In this document: piece by piece, positions 54,089-62,115 of the stretch | Layout of the letters: every line of letters begins with the position of its first letter | Numbering within the stretch: the stretch's first letter is position 1 | Assembly: GCF_014639795.1 (NCBI RefSeq) | Contig: NZ_BMGC01000008.1 | Span: 1,066-65,065, forward strand | DNA: 64,000 bases | Source of the DNA: Gordonia jinhuaensis | GTDB lineage: Bacteria > Actinomycetota > Actinomycetes > Mycobacteriales > Mycobacteriaceae | Reading direction: 5' to 3' | Notes under the pieces: generated by a model | What the model saw: only the letters and a program-made list of their open reading frames with translations | What the model was told of the DNA's origin: nothing | Database searches by the model: none | Program-made: the position numbers and the translations under genes

Positions 54089-54894
54089 ATCGCGGCGACA
54101 CCGCGGCGTCGCCGTGCGCGCCCGTGCACGGCGACCACCACGACCAGTGAGATGGCCACGAGCACCATCGACAGCGGGAGCGCCTGATTCGGATCGTCGA
54201 TCTGCTGGACGTAGATCGCCAGCGGTGCGGTCTGGGTGATACCCGGCCGGTTGCCCGCGAACGTGATCGTGGCGCCGAATTCACCCAGCGCCCGGGCGAA
54301 GGAGAGCACCGCACCGGCGAGCAGTGACGGGATGAGCAGCGGTACGGTGATCCGCCAGAGCACCCGCGTGGGCGAGGCCCCGAGTGTCGCGGCCACCTGC
54401 TGGTAGCGGGTGCCGGTGGTCCGCAATGCACCCTCCACGCTGATCACCAGGAACGGCAGTGCCACGAAGGTCTGCGCCAGCACCACTGCAGCGGTGGTGA
54501 ACCCGATCTCGATTCCCCACGCGGACAGGTGCTTTCCAATGAGCCCGAAGCGGCCGAAGGTGTAGAGCAGAGCCAGACCGCCCACCACGGGAGGGAGCAC
54601 CAGCGGCAGCAACACCAGCGAGCGCGCGATCCGCATGACCACTCCGTCGTGTGCGGCGAACACCATCGCCATCGGCACACCGAGGAGCAGGCACAGCAGC
54701 GTGCTGAGCGCGGCGGTCTTGAGCGACAGTTCGAGGGCCTGGCGCGACGACTCGGAGCCGACCAAGGAGGTGAAGTCGTGCCACGGGGTCTTCTCGACCA
54801 TTGCCAGCGGCGGGAGCACCACCAACGCCATACCCACGACCGCGGGCAGGTAGGCCCACAGTGGCAGGTCTCGTACTCCAGAACGCATCAGCAC
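54085..54894 (-). CDS. modB: Molybdate ABC transporter permease
   Basis: A 269-residue membrane permease with about five to six helices and the ABC coupling-loop pattern YQQVAATLGASPTRVLWRITVPLL. It forms the channel for molybdate with ModA and ModC. Two ATGs (54894 and 54888) are possible starts; the first is listed. It begins 33 bp after the modA stop and overlaps modC. Confidence 0.94.
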   Translation of the reverse strand: MLMRSGVRDLPLWAYLPAVVGMALVVLPPLAMVEKTPWHDFTSLVGSESSRQALELSLKTAALSTLLCLLLGVPMAMVFAAHDGVVMRIARSLVLLPLVLPPVVGGLALLYTFGRFGLIGKHLSAWGIEIGFTTAAVVLAQTFVALPFLVISVEGALRTTGTRYQQVAATLGASPTRVLWRITVPLLIPSLLAGAVLSFARALGEFGATITFAGNRPGITQTAPLAIYVQQIDDPNQALPLSMVLVAISLVVVVAVHGRARRRRGVAAI

Positions 54895-54927
54895 TCACTC
54901 ACGCTGTCGCCTCATCGTCGGCACAAC

Positions 54928-55752
54928 CTAGGGTGCGCCGAATCCCAACGAGGTCAGGACGTCACGCCCTTCGGAGGAGAGTACGAGCGTCTCGAACTGA
55001 TTGCCCAGATCCTGCTTCGAGGTGCCCTTGACCACGGTGATCGGGTACTTGTTGACCACCGTCGCGAAGGCCGGGTCCTCGACGGTGGTCACCTTGTCGC
55101 CCGCGGACTTGGCATCGGAGACATACACCAGACCTGCGTCGACCTGACCGGTGGTCACCTTGGTGAGTACCGACGTGACCGAGGGCTCCTCGGTGACCGG
55201 CTTGATGGTCACACCGGCGTTGCGTTCGACCGCCACCGAGGCGTTGCCGCAGGGCTGCGGGACGGCGCACTGAGCGGTCGTCACGTCGGAACGCTGCAGA
55301 TCCTTGAGTGAGTTGACGCCCTTGGGATTCCCGGGGGCGGTGACGATCACGAGGGTGTTGGTGGCGAAGGTCTTCGGGTCCAGTGCCTTGTCGCCGATCT
55401 TGGTCATGTTCTTCTCGTCGGCGCTGGCGAACACGTCCACCGGAGAGCCCTGGTTGATCTGGTTGGCCAGGGTGGCCGAACCGTCGAACTCCAGTTTCAC
55501 GGTCACACCGGGGTGGCTCTTCTCGAACGACGAGGCGAGCGTGGTGAAGGCGGTCTTGAGCGAGGCGGCAGCCGACACCGACAGATCGGTCGAGGCGGCC
55601 GCGGAACTGCTCGCCTGCGCGGTCACCACCGACGGTGTGGTGCCGTCCGAACTCGACGACGACTCGCCGTTGTCGCAGGCGGCGAGACCACCGGCGGCCG
55701 CGAGTGCAGCTACCGCGACCCCGGACACCCGCAGAAGAGTCGAGCGCATCAT
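54928..55752 (-). CDS. modA: Molybdate-binding lipoprotein
   Basis: A 274-residue lipoprotein (lipobox LAAC after about 26 residues, then a Ser-rich linker). The ModA signatures DLSVSAAASLKTAFTTLASSFEK, VKLEFDGSATLANQI and PVDVFASADEKNM match the periplasmic-binding fold that holds molybdate. The ATG at 55752 overlaps the mop-gene stop as ATGA, so the two are coupled. Confidence 0.95.
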   Translation of the reverse strand: MMRSTLLRVSGVAVAALAAAGGLAACDNGESSSSSDGTTPSVVTAQASSSAAASTDLSVSAAASLKTAFTTLASSFEKSHPGVTVKLEFDGSATLANQINQGSPVDVFASADEKNMTKIGDKALDPKTFATNTLVIVTAPGNPKGVNSLKDLQRSDVTTAQCAVPQPCGNASVAVERNAGVTIKPVTEEPSVTSVLTKVTTGQVDAGLVYVSDAKSAGDKVTTVEDPAFATVVNKYPITVVKGTSKQDLGNQFETLVLSSEGRDVLTSLGFGAP

Positions 55753-56156
55753 GACATGTCCTTCTTCTCGATGATCACGTTGGTGGCCTTGATGACCGCG
55801 GTCGCCAGCACGCCGGGCTCGAGCCCGAGCTCTTCGACCGCCTCGGTGCTGATGAGAGAGGTCACCTCGAACGGCCCGCACTGCATCCGGACCTGCGACA
55901 TCACCGCATCCGATCGCACGTCGGTGACTAGTCCTACGAAGTGATTTCGTGCCGAACGAACGATCCCGGAACCGTCGTCGTCGGCGTTTTCCGGTGCACG
56001 TCGCTGTGCGAGCCGCGCCAGCTCACGGCCGTCGATGGTCGCACGGCCAGAGGCGTCGTCGACGGAGGTCAGCTCGCCGGCGGCGATCCAGCGGCGCACG
56101 GTGTCGTCACTGACGCCGAGCACGTCGGCGGCATGGCGAATACGCAGACGCGTCAT
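55749..56156 (-). CDS. HTH-Mop (TOBE) molybdenum-responsive regulator
   Basis: A 135-residue protein joining an excisionase/MerR-like helix-turn-helix (about residues 5-50; AADVLGVSDDTVRRWIAAGEL) to a Mop/TOBE domain (about 68-132; ARNHFVGLVTDVRSDAVMSQV, ISTEAVEELGLEPG), which binds molybdate. It is the first gene of the operon and likely senses molybdenum to control modABC. Such HTH-TOBE proteins take the place of ModE in actinobacteria. Its likely -10 (TATATT on the minus strand) lies near 56200. Confidence 0.92.
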   Translation of the reverse strand: MTRLRIRHAADVLGVSDDTVRRWIAAGELTSVDDASGRATIDGRELARLAQRRAPENADDDGSGIVRSARNHFVGLVTDVRSDAVMSQVRMQCGPFEVTSLISTEAVEELGLEPGVLATAVIKATNVIIEKKDMS

Positions 56157-56258
56157 CAGAGTCGCTCTCTATCCGATTCTGCGGTCACAAGTGCGAAATA
56201 TAGCTGATCGGCCGTTTCAGCGTCCCAACGGCCGGGCGGTGACATTAAGGTCTGTCAG

Positions 56259-56663
56259 ATGAATCGCCTGACGGTGGCCGCGGTCTGCCTGCTCGACGAC
56301 CGCGGTCGACTGCTCGTGGTGCGCAAGCGCAACACCCACGCCTTCATGCTGCCCGGCGGCAAGCATGAGCCCGGGGAGACCGATATCGAGGCGGCGATCC
56401 GGGAGGTCCGCGAAGAGGTAGGCCTGAACGTCGACATCCTCACACCGCTGGGCCGCTGGGTGTGTCCGGCGGCAAATGAGGCCGACACCGACGTGGAGGC
56501 CACGGTGTTCGCGTCGCAACTGCGCGGCGAGCCGGTGGCGGCAGCCGAGATCGCCGAGATCGCATGGATCGATCCGAGGGCGCCGCTGGACGCCGGCCGC
56601 CGGGTGTTCGCCCCGTTGATGACGCCGGTGTGCGAGGCCATCGCCGAACGTGAACTCAGCTGA
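56259..56663 (+). CDS. NUDIX hydrolase
   Basis: A 134-residue pyrophosphohydrolase. The NUDIX box is complete: GGKHEPGETDIEAAIREVRE followed by EVGL, with the REVREE metal-binding glutamates. Typical substrates are nucleoside diphosphates linked to another group, or 8-oxo-dGTP; the exact one cannot be told. It ends 6 bp from the convergent acyl-CoA dehydrogenase, over a small perfect stem at 56654-56670 (ACTCAGCT, one base, AGCTGAGT). Confidence 0.92.
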   Translation: MNRLTVAAVCLLDDRGRLLVVRKRNTHAFMLPGGKHEPGETDIEAAIREVREEVGLNVDILTPLGRWVCPAANEADTDVEATVFASQLRGEPVAAAEIAEIAWIDPRAPLDAGRRVFAPLMTPVCEAIAERELS

Positions 56664-56670
56664 GCTGAGT
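56654..56670. terminator. Short stem at a convergent gene junction
   Basis: ACTCAGCT and AGCTGAGT, one base apart, form an 8-bp perfect hairpin spanning the stop of the NUDIX gene and touching the stop of the acyl-CoA dehydrogenase. Too short and without a U-tract to be sure, but its place fits a two-way stop. Confidence 0.35.
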
Positions 56671-57848
56671 CACTTCAGCTCGGCGCTGCTCTTGCCGAGG
56701 AGTCGGCGAGCGATGATGAGCTGCTGAATCTGTTGCGTGCCTTCGAAGATGTCGAGGATCTTGGCGTCGCGGGCCCACTTCTCGAGCAGCATGACCTCCG
56801 AAAAGCCGAGTGTGCCGACCAGTTCGACGGCCTTGGTGGTGGCGTCGGTGACCGCGCGGCCCGCCTTCGCCTTGGCCATCGAGGCTTCCTTGGAGTTGGG
56901 GATGTGGTTGTCGGCCATCCACGCCGCGCGCAGGGCCAGCAAGTAGGCCGCCTCCACATCGGCTTCGAGCCGGACGTATTCGGAGACCGCGTAATGCTGT
57001 GAGGCCAGCGGCTTGTCGTAGTCGACCTCCACGCCGGCGTCGGCGAGGACATCCCGAAGCTCCTCGAGTGCCGCACGTGCCACGCCGACTGCCATACCGG
57101 CGACCACCGGTCGGGTGTTGTCGAAGGTCGCCATCGCACCGGCGAAGCTCTTCTCGACGTCGATGTCGGGGGATCCGAGGAGGTTTTCCGCCGGGACGCG
57201 GACGTTCTCGAAACGCAGGACGGCGGTGTCTGATGCCTTGATCCCCAACTTCTCCTCGAGCCTGTCCACGGTGAGGCCCGCAGTGTCGCGGGGGACGACG
57301 AAACTCTTGATGGCAGCGCGGCCGGCACTCTTGTCGAGAGTCGCCCACACCACCACGTGATCGGCACGAGAGCCGGCGGTGACGAAGATCTTCTCGCCGT
57401 TGATCACATAGTCGTCGCCATCGCGGGTCGCGGTGGTCGAGATCGCTGCGGAGTCCGACCCCGCACCCGGTTCGGTGATCGCCATGGCCGCCCACACCCC
57501 GGCGAATTTCTCGAGCTGTTCGGGAGTGGCCACCGCCGCGATGGCCGCATTGCCCAGACCGCGGCCGGGCATCGACAGCAGCAGTCCCAGATCACCCCAC
57601 GAGACCTCGAGGGCAGCGAGTACGGCGACCAGAGATGCTTCCGAGCGCTTGTCGGCGGCGGGCTCAGCGGTAGCACCCGCCTTCTCGGCATCGTTGGCCA
57701 GTTTCGCGAGGTCGTCGAGTTCGGTGGGATATTCGTGTTCGGCGAGGTCGTATTTGCGCGCGATGGGCCGCAGGACGTGCTCGGCGGCAAGATGCGTGCG
57801 CTCGACGGTCGCGGCCAGCTTCTCGGAGAGTTCGAGGTTGATCGTCAT
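56670..57848 (-). CDS. Acyl-CoA dehydrogenase
   Basis: A 392-residue FAD enzyme that oxidises acyl-CoA to trans-2-enoyl-CoA. Signatures are AITEPGAGSDSAAI, YVINGEKIFVTAGSRADHVVVW and, near the end, KILDIFEGTQQIQQLIIARRL, where the Glu of FEGT is the likely catalytic base region. The ATG at 57848 is chosen; the frame is open to 57962 but those codons do not look coding. A CTTACT-N4-AGTAAG operator sits 43 bp upstream, similar to the tetR operator at 927-956, implying shared control. Confidence 0.94.
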   Translation of the reverse strand: MTINLELSEKLAATVERTHLAAEHVLRPIARKYDLAEHEYPTELDDLAKLANDAEKAGATAEPAADKRSEASLVAVLAALEVSWGDLGLLLSMPGRGLGNAAIAAVATPEQLEKFAGVWAAMAITEPGAGSDSAAISTTATRDGDDYVINGEKIFVTAGSRADHVVVWATLDKSAGRAAIKSFVVPRDTAGLTVDRLEEKLGIKASDTAVLRFENVRVPAENLLGSPDIDVEKSFAGAMATFDNTRPVVAGMAVGVARAALEELRDVLADAGVEVDYDKPLASQHYAVSEYVRLEADVEAAYLLALRAAWMADNHIPNSKEASMAKAKAGRAVTDATTKAVELVGTLGFSEVMLLEKWARDAKILDIFEGTQQIQQLIIARRLLGKSSAELK

Positions 57849-57890
57849 CAGTCGCCTTTCGATGCCCGCCCTGTCACGGTCTGTGGCTAA

Positions 57891-57906
57891 CTTACTACTG
57901 AGTAAG
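57891..57906. promoter_or_regulatory. TetR-type operator before acyl-CoA dehydrogenase
   Basis: CTTACT (57891-57896), ACTG, AGTAAG (57901-57906) is a perfect 6-4-6 inverted repeat in the divergent promoter region between the acyl-CoA dehydrogenase and eis genes. Half-sites and spacing equal the core of the tetR operator at 927-956. Confidence 0.65.
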
Positions 57907-57977
57907 ATCGATCGCCAGGGGTTCGGATGGACCGATTTCCGATTTCCGCGCCAAGCGCCCATGCATAGGGTGCGGTC

Positions 57978-59189
57978 ATGACGTTCCCCGTACGTACCGC
58001 CACCGGTGACACCGAACTACGCGCCGCCGACCATCTCTTCGAGGTCGCGTTCGGACGTCTCACCAGCGACGTCGTCCGATCCTTCGTTCGCACACTCCTC
58101 GAACCCGACAGCGTGATCGTCGCCGACGACGCCGGCCGCCCGGTGGGCACGGCGCTGGATTTTCCGATGTCGATGACAGTCCCGGGTGGTGGTGGACACC
58201 GCACGCGTGAGGTGGGCGTCCGGGCGGTCACCGGTATTGCGGTCGCCCCGACGCATCGGCGCCGCGGCATCCTGCGCGCGATGATGACGACTCTGTTGAC
58301 CCGCGCCGATCCGGTGGCCACACCGCTGGCTGCACTGACCGCCACCGAGGGCGGGATCTATGGCCGGTTCGGGTTCGGTGTCGCCACGGTGGGTGAGCAG
58401 CTGTCGGTCGATCGTCGATTCGCCACGTTCCACCGCGGATTGCCCGATCCCGGTGGGGTGGTGACGCTGCCCTTCGATTCCGACGAGGTCCGAGCGGCGT
58501 TGCCGGAGATCTATACGCGATGGCAGCGGTCGACGCCGGGTGCGCAGCCGCGACCGCGGTCGTTGTGGGAGCTGGAGTTCACCGATCCGGAGGAATTCCG
58601 ACGTGGACGTTCGGAGAAGTTCCTGTTTCTTCACGACGACGGCTATGCACTGTTCCGGCGAAGTTCTGACCGGACCACAGCGCATGTTGTCGAGCTCGTC
58701 GCCGTCACCGAGACTGCACGACTAGCACTGTGGCATGCGCTGTGTGGACTCGATCTGGTCGAGACGATCGAGATCGTCACAGCGCCCGGCGATCCCGCTC
58801 CGCTGTATTTCGAGGATCAGCGACTGACGAAGACGACCGGACGCTATGACGAGGGGTGGCTGCGGATACTCGACGTTGCCCGTGCATTGGAGGCACGGAC
58901 CTACGGGCGCGACGGCCGGGTGGTGATCGAGGTGAAGGACGAATTCTTTGGCGTCGGTGGCACATTCGCACTGACGGTCGGCGGCGGTGAGGCCACATGC
59001 GTACCGACCACGGCGACAGCAGATCTTCGTCTACCCATCGACACGTTGGGCGCGTTGTACCTGGGTGGGCGGTCGGCGGTGCAGTTCGCCCGCGCCGGAC
59101 GGCTGGACGCACGGACTCCGCAGATGCTGCACCACTTCGACGCAGCGATGCGCGGCGACGTCATGCCACAACTCGGGTGGCACTTTTGA
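57978..59189 (+). CDS. eis: Eis-family N-acetyltransferase
   Basis: A 403-residue GNAT enzyme of the Eis family, which acetylates aminoglycosides and other amines using acetyl-CoA. Order: an N-terminal GNAT half with the CoA-binding ITGIAVAPTHRRRGILRAMM, a second GNAT-like domain, and a C-terminal sterol-carrier-like domain. The C-terminal Phe (QLGWHF) is the conserved carboxylate residue of the active site. The ATG at 57978 has a TAGGGT -10-like word close upstream. It is divergent from the acyl-CoA dehydrogenase. Confidence 0.92.
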   Translation: MTFPVRTATGDTELRAADHLFEVAFGRLTSDVVRSFVRTLLEPDSVIVADDAGRPVGTALDFPMSMTVPGGGGHRTREVGVRAVTGIAVAPTHRRRGILRAMMTTLLTRADPVATPLAALTATEGGIYGRFGFGVATVGEQLSVDRRFATFHRGLPDPGGVVTLPFDSDEVRAALPEIYTRWQRSTPGAQPRPRSLWELEFTDPEEFRRGRSEKFLFLHDDGYALFRRSSDRTTAHVVELVAVTETARLALWHALCGLDLVETIEIVTAPGDPAPLYFEDQRLTKTTGRYDEGWLRILDVARALEARTYGRDGRVVIEVKDEFFGVGGTFALTVGGGEATCVPTTATADLRLPIDTLGALYLGGRSAVQFARAGRLDARTPQMLHHFDAAMRGDVMPQLGWHF

Positions 59190-59207
59190 GTCCGCAGTGA
59201 TCCCGCG

Positions 59208-60950
59208 TCAGAACGGTGGCGAGTCTCGGCCTTCGAAGACGCCTTCGAGGGCTGTGCGGTTGCGTTCGCGTTCCTGGCGTCGGCGGGCGTGTGTGTCTGC
59301 CAGGCGTAGTCGGCGCCTGGTGGGTGATTCGGGTGTGTTCGGTTGTGGCGGTGGGTGTTTCGGTGGTTGCGGGTCGGTGAAGGTGATGTCCCGCAGCGTG
59401 GGGAAGAGATCGTCGCCGGATTCGGCATAACCGTGGATCGTTGCACCGTTCTGGGTGTAGAAGACCTGCCGGGCTTTGCCGGTGGCGTCGATGTATTGAT
59501 CATCGAGAAACACACCATCGGTTTTCATCTGGTGATGCATCCGGCACTTCGTGGCCAGCCCTGCTGCGGTCGTCTGGCCACCAGCTGCCGGATTGTCGTG
59601 ATCGTATTCGTGCACATGATCCAGATCCCCAGCGAAGGCGGGTTTGTCGCAGCCGGGCACCGTGCAGTAGCCATCCCGGATACGAATGAACAGACTCATC
59701 GCCGTGCTGGGCCGATACGGATCCGACGGCAGATGCGGAAGTAGTGGTTTCCCGGCCGGGTTGACCGGCCTGATGACCGCGCCGGCGCGTTGGGCTAACT
59801 CCCGCACATAGTCACCGGAGATCACACCGTAACCATCCATGAACCCCACACCCGAGTGACGCGGGGAATAGGCGCGCTTGGTCCTGGGCTCGGGCTTCGC
59901 GGGTACCGACTCTTTATCGGCGGAGTGGGACTCTGTGATCGGATCCGATTCAGCCGCAACAGGTTCAGCAGACTTCGGGTTGCGACATCCGCGAGTTTCT
60001 GTCCTCGACTGTGCGCTCTCGGCGTCGAACAGTGCAGGCTCGGCATCGTCGGCCTCAGCAGCAGCTTCTGTCGCTTCCGGCTCCGGCTCTGGTTCGTCGA
60101 GTGTCGCAGCTTCGGTGATCACATGGATGATCACTTGCGCCTCAGCCGCTTGCACCATCGCCGGCGCGGGAACCGTGGCGTCACACTGGTCGCCGCGGTC
60201 GCATTGGCACTCGAACAGCTCCCCTGACAACAGGGCGAACACCGCATCGGAACGACGCGCGCCGTCACGCCGCGGATCAGCGTCGCACACGCTGTTCGCA
60301 AGAGCGTCGACGCGCGCGGCGGCGACGCGCACGTTTTCGGCGGTCATCGACGCATGCAGGACCGCCATACCGTCAGTGGAGTTCTCGGCCCACACCCGAC
60401 GGCCTTCTTCCGACGCCTTGCGGCGTTCACGCACCGCGGCGGGGTCGTGGCGGAACACGATCCGATCACACACATCCCGCAACCTCTGCAGCGACCAGCT
60501 GCCTTGCCGCCGCAACGCGTCAGCGAGTTCCTGGTCGACCAGGGGTGCGTAGTCCTGTCCGCCGACCAGACCCGTACGAGCGACGATCGTGCGGACGTGC
60601 CCGCCGGCGATCACCCCATCGTGCAAGCACTGCGCCACCGCAGGCAGCGTGTTGAACAGGTGCATCGCATAACCCAACTCGGTTTCCACCGAGCCCTGGC
60701 TGCGACCCACCATCATCGCGATCTCATTCGCTGCCCGCGCGTGTGCGTCATACACACGCTGATCGGAGTCCATATACGGCGCGACCAGTCGTTCGTACAC
60801 CTCCGACATCGCCCGCAACCGGTGCCAGTCCATCAACGCACTAGCACGCCGCGCCGACACCACGACCGCACCCAACCCGGCGGCATCCACGTCATCCAAC
60901 GACTCAGGCAGTCCCAATACGGAGAGATCCGGCTCTGACTCAACTGACAT
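59208..60950 (-). CDS. DUF222/HNH endonuclease-like protein (13E12 type)
   Basis: A 580-residue protein with an N-terminal DUF222 region and a C-terminal HNH nuclease motif (CTVPGCDKPAFAGDLDHVHEYDH followed by CRMHHQMKTDG). A long acidic, Ala-rich linker lies in the middle. Members of this REP13E12-related family are common in Mycobacteriales and DNA-damage induced. The ATG at 60950, not the GTG further out, is chosen because of the GGGAGGGGG ribosome site shared with the partial gene at 1-32. An SOS box lies 43 bp upstream. Confidence 0.92.
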   Translation of the reverse strand: MSVESEPDLSVLGLPESLDDVDAAGLGAVVVSARRASALMDWHRLRAMSEVYERLVAPYMDSDQRVYDAHARAANEIAMMVGRSQGSVETELGYAMHLFNTLPAVAQCLHDGVIAGGHVRTIVARTGLVGGQDYAPLVDQELADALRRQGSWSLQRLRDVCDRIVFRHDPAAVRERRKASEEGRRVWAENSTDGMAVLHASMTAENVRVAAARVDALANSVCDADPRRDGARRSDAVFALLSGELFECQCDRGDQCDATVPAPAMVQAAEAQVIIHVITEAATLDEPEPEPEATEAAAEADDAEPALFDAESAQSRTETRGCRNPKSAEPVAAESDPITESHSADKESVPAKPEPRTKRAYSPRHSGVGFMDGYGVISGDYVRELAQRAGAVIRPVNPAGKPLLPHLPSDPYRPSTAMSLFIRIRDGYCTVPGCDKPAFAGDLDHVHEYDHDNPAAGGQTTAAGLATKCRMHHQMKTDGVFLDDQYIDATGKARQVFYTQNGATIHGYAESGDDLFPTLRDITFTDPQPPKHPPPQPNTPESPTRRRLRLADTHARRRQERERNRTALEGVFEGRDSPPF

Positions 60951-61098
60951 CGGAACCCCCTCCCGGCGGACGAACACGACTCGAACCATCTATCGAATAC
61001 ATGTTCGATTCTACCGAGAAAAACCCACCCCGGCAAGGGAAAACAACCACAAACCGGACCCACGCCAAAGATCATTCACGCGAATGACAAAAGGAACC
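60948..61098. repeat. DUF222-gene promoter repeat, copy B
   Basis: The same 151-bp promoter block as at 30-180, with about 14 mismatches and no gaps. It begins at the start codon of the DUF222/HNH gene and ends 17 bp before the end of the SDR gene. Confidence 0.9.
60993..61008. promoter_or_regulatory. LexA SOS box candidate
   Basis: Identical to the site at 75-90: TCGAATACATGTTCGA, one base from the LexA consensus, in the promoter of the DUF222/HNH gene. Confidence 0.8.
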
Positions 61099-61114
61099 GC
61101 GCCGGGTCACACCG

Positions 61115-62008
61115 TCACAACGCGCCTCGCCTCATCAACAACGAATTGATCTGCGGTGCAATCGAATCGATGAGACGCGATCCCAGCGCGACGTTCGGAT
61201 ACATCTCGATCGGCCGACGGCGCACGGCGGTCTCGATCCAATCGGCGGCGTCATTCACGGTGAGCGCCGGCGCGTGATCGTAGTCGGCAGTCGGGGCGAT
61301 CATCGGAGTCCGGACCAATGGAAATCCGATCGAGGTGACACGAATTCCCCTGTCGTGCAACTCCGTATCGACGGAGCGCCCGAATGCGATGAGTGCGGAC
61401 TTCGATGCCACGTACGCCGCGAAATCCGGTACCGCGCCCATCGCCACACCCCATGTGCCGACGTTGATGATGTGCCCACCACCGGCGGCGACCATCGAAT
61501 CGAGCAACCCCAGTGTGAGCCGCACCGGGCTGTAGTAGTTCAGCGTCATGGTGCGTTCGTAGTCATGGAAGCGATCAACCGTCTGCAACACCGGTCGCCG
61601 GATCGAGCGGCCCGCATTGTTGACCAGAACATCCACGTGCCCAACGGATTCGAGAATTGACTTCGCCAGTCCGTCCACGGTGTCGAGGTCGGAGAGATCA
61701 CACGGCGCAACCGTCGCAGCTCCACCGGCATCGGTGATCGCCGCGGCCACCTCGTCGAGTTCCTCGACCCGCCGCGCGACCAGCACCACATGCGCACCCA
61801 AGCCACCCAGACGTAGTGCAGCCGCACGACCGATTCCCGACGACGCACCGGTCACCACGATCACGCGCCCGGCGATGTCGTGTCCGCCATTCCCGATCAG
61901 CGGGAGCCGTCGGCGAACACCTTCGACGAGAGTGACCGGCGCCTGCAACGCCGCACTGGTCACCACGGCGTTGACCCGGCGAAGAACTGCGTTACGTAGA
62001 TCACTCAT
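61115..62008 (-). CDS. Short-chain dehydrogenase/reductase (Rv0484c-like)
   Basis: A 297-residue SDR. The Rossmann motif is VVTGASSGIGRAA, with NNAGRSIRRP and the catalytic YVASK. The Ser position reads INVGTWG, so Thr replaces the usual Ser, a change seen in some active members. It acts with NAD(P)(H) on an unknown alcohol or ketone. The ATG at 62008 is chosen. It precedes the ROK gene on the same strand with 107 bp between them. Confidence 0.9.
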   Translation of the reverse strand: MSDLRNAVLRRVNAVVTSAALQAPVTLVEGVRRRLPLIGNGGHDIAGRVIVVTGASSGIGRAAALRLGGLGAHVVLVARRVEELDEVAAAITDAGGAATVAPCDLSDLDTVDGLAKSILESVGHVDVLVNNAGRSIRRPVLQTVDRFHDYERTMTLNYYSPVRLTLGLLDSMVAAGGGHIINVGTWGVAMGAVPDFAAYVASKSALIAFGRSVDTELHDRGIRVTSIGFPLVRTPMIAPTADYDHAPALTVNDAADWIETAVRRRPIEMYPNVALGSRLIDSIAPQINSLLMRRGAL

Positions 62009-62115
62009 CTGGTCATGCAATCACAACGGACCGACCTGCACCGGCAGCGGGTGACAAGCCCGGTACCGACTCCGCAACCTGTCAGCGGCAACCTGTCGGC
62101 GACAGTCCGTCAGCC

